Part shown: positions 63,951 through 64,000 of the stretch, in pieces | Layout of the letters: each line of letters opens with the position of its first letter | Position numbering within the stretch: position 1 is the first letter of the stretch | Assembly (NCBI GenBank): GCA_002794785.1 | Contig: NBBA01000016.1 | Span: 186,001 to 250,000 of the forward strand | Length of the DNA stretch: 64,000 bases | Source: Coniferiporia sulphurascens | Lineage: Eukaryota; Basidiomycota; Agaricomycetes; Hymenochaetales; Hymenochaetaceae | Direction: 5' to 3' | Program-made: the position numbers and the translations under genes | Notes under the pieces: model-generated | Told to the model about the DNA's origin: nothing | Databases searched by the model: none | What the model saw: the letters and a program-made list of their open reading frames with translations, nothing else

Positions 63951-64000
63951 CTGAACACATAACATTAAGGAAAGGAAGGGTATGCAAAAAAGGACACTTT

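Noticed and set aside
1..64000. tRNA or rRNA genes
   Set aside because: I looked for conserved tRNA arms and rRNA motifs by eye and saw none apart from the tRNA-complementary primer site; a covariance search would be decisive.

Overview
The window is nuclear DNA of a filamentous fungus, most likely a mushroom-forming basidiomycete. The evidence is spliced genes with many 45-65 nt introns, fungal versions of MRE11, FAD synthase, UDP-glucose dehydrogenase and serine palmitoyltransferase, and a large nested island of fungal-type retroelements. The species cannot be named from the sequence.

Positions 1 to about 50,450 are a transposon island with no host gene I can support. Its backbone is at least nine copies, in both orientations, of one non-LTR (LINE) family. 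ORF1 is gag-like with a run of CCHC knuckles; ORF2 has an APE-type endonuclease, reverse transcriptase (YVDD), RNase H and a His/Cys-rich tail. Nested in these are: a nearly complete Ty1/copia element (22,662-28,032) and an internally deleted relative (39,264-40,882); a complete chromodomain Ty3/gypsy element (41,248-48,658); solo LTRs of at least five families, most with 5-bp target duplications; a PIF/Harbinger transposon with an uninterrupted spliced transposase (36,624-38,343) and a Myb/SANT-like partner gene; and an unclassified 2-kb insertion (7,984-10,030). Insertions reach three levels. Most coding parts are broken, overwhelmingly by TGA where relatives have arginine, the pattern expected from C-to-T change at CpG.

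Positions 50,468-63,950 are a compact gene block: a PEX39-like KPWE protein (-), an F-box-like protein (+), MRE11 (-), a GDP-fucose-type nucleotide-sugar transporter (+), FAD synthase (-), an Arf GTPase-activating protein (+), UDP-glucose 6-dehydrogenase (+) and the 3' part of the LCB2 serine palmitoyltransferase subunit (-). Divergent pairs share 130-310 bp upstream regions and convergent pairs lie 190-370 bp apart. I derived complete exon models for the first seven; each gives an open frame. The genes are unrelated housekeeping functions (DNA repair, peroxisome, cofactor, vesicle traffic, sugar-nucleotide and sphingolipid metabolism) and do not form a pathway cluster.

The most unusual features are the conserved ATGA stop-start overlap joining ORF1 and ORF2 of the LINE, a 3'-terminal hairpin with compensatory changes between LINE subfamilies, the non-TG...CA termini and apparent half-tRNA primer site of the copia element, GC-AG introns, and an 11-nt micro-exon.
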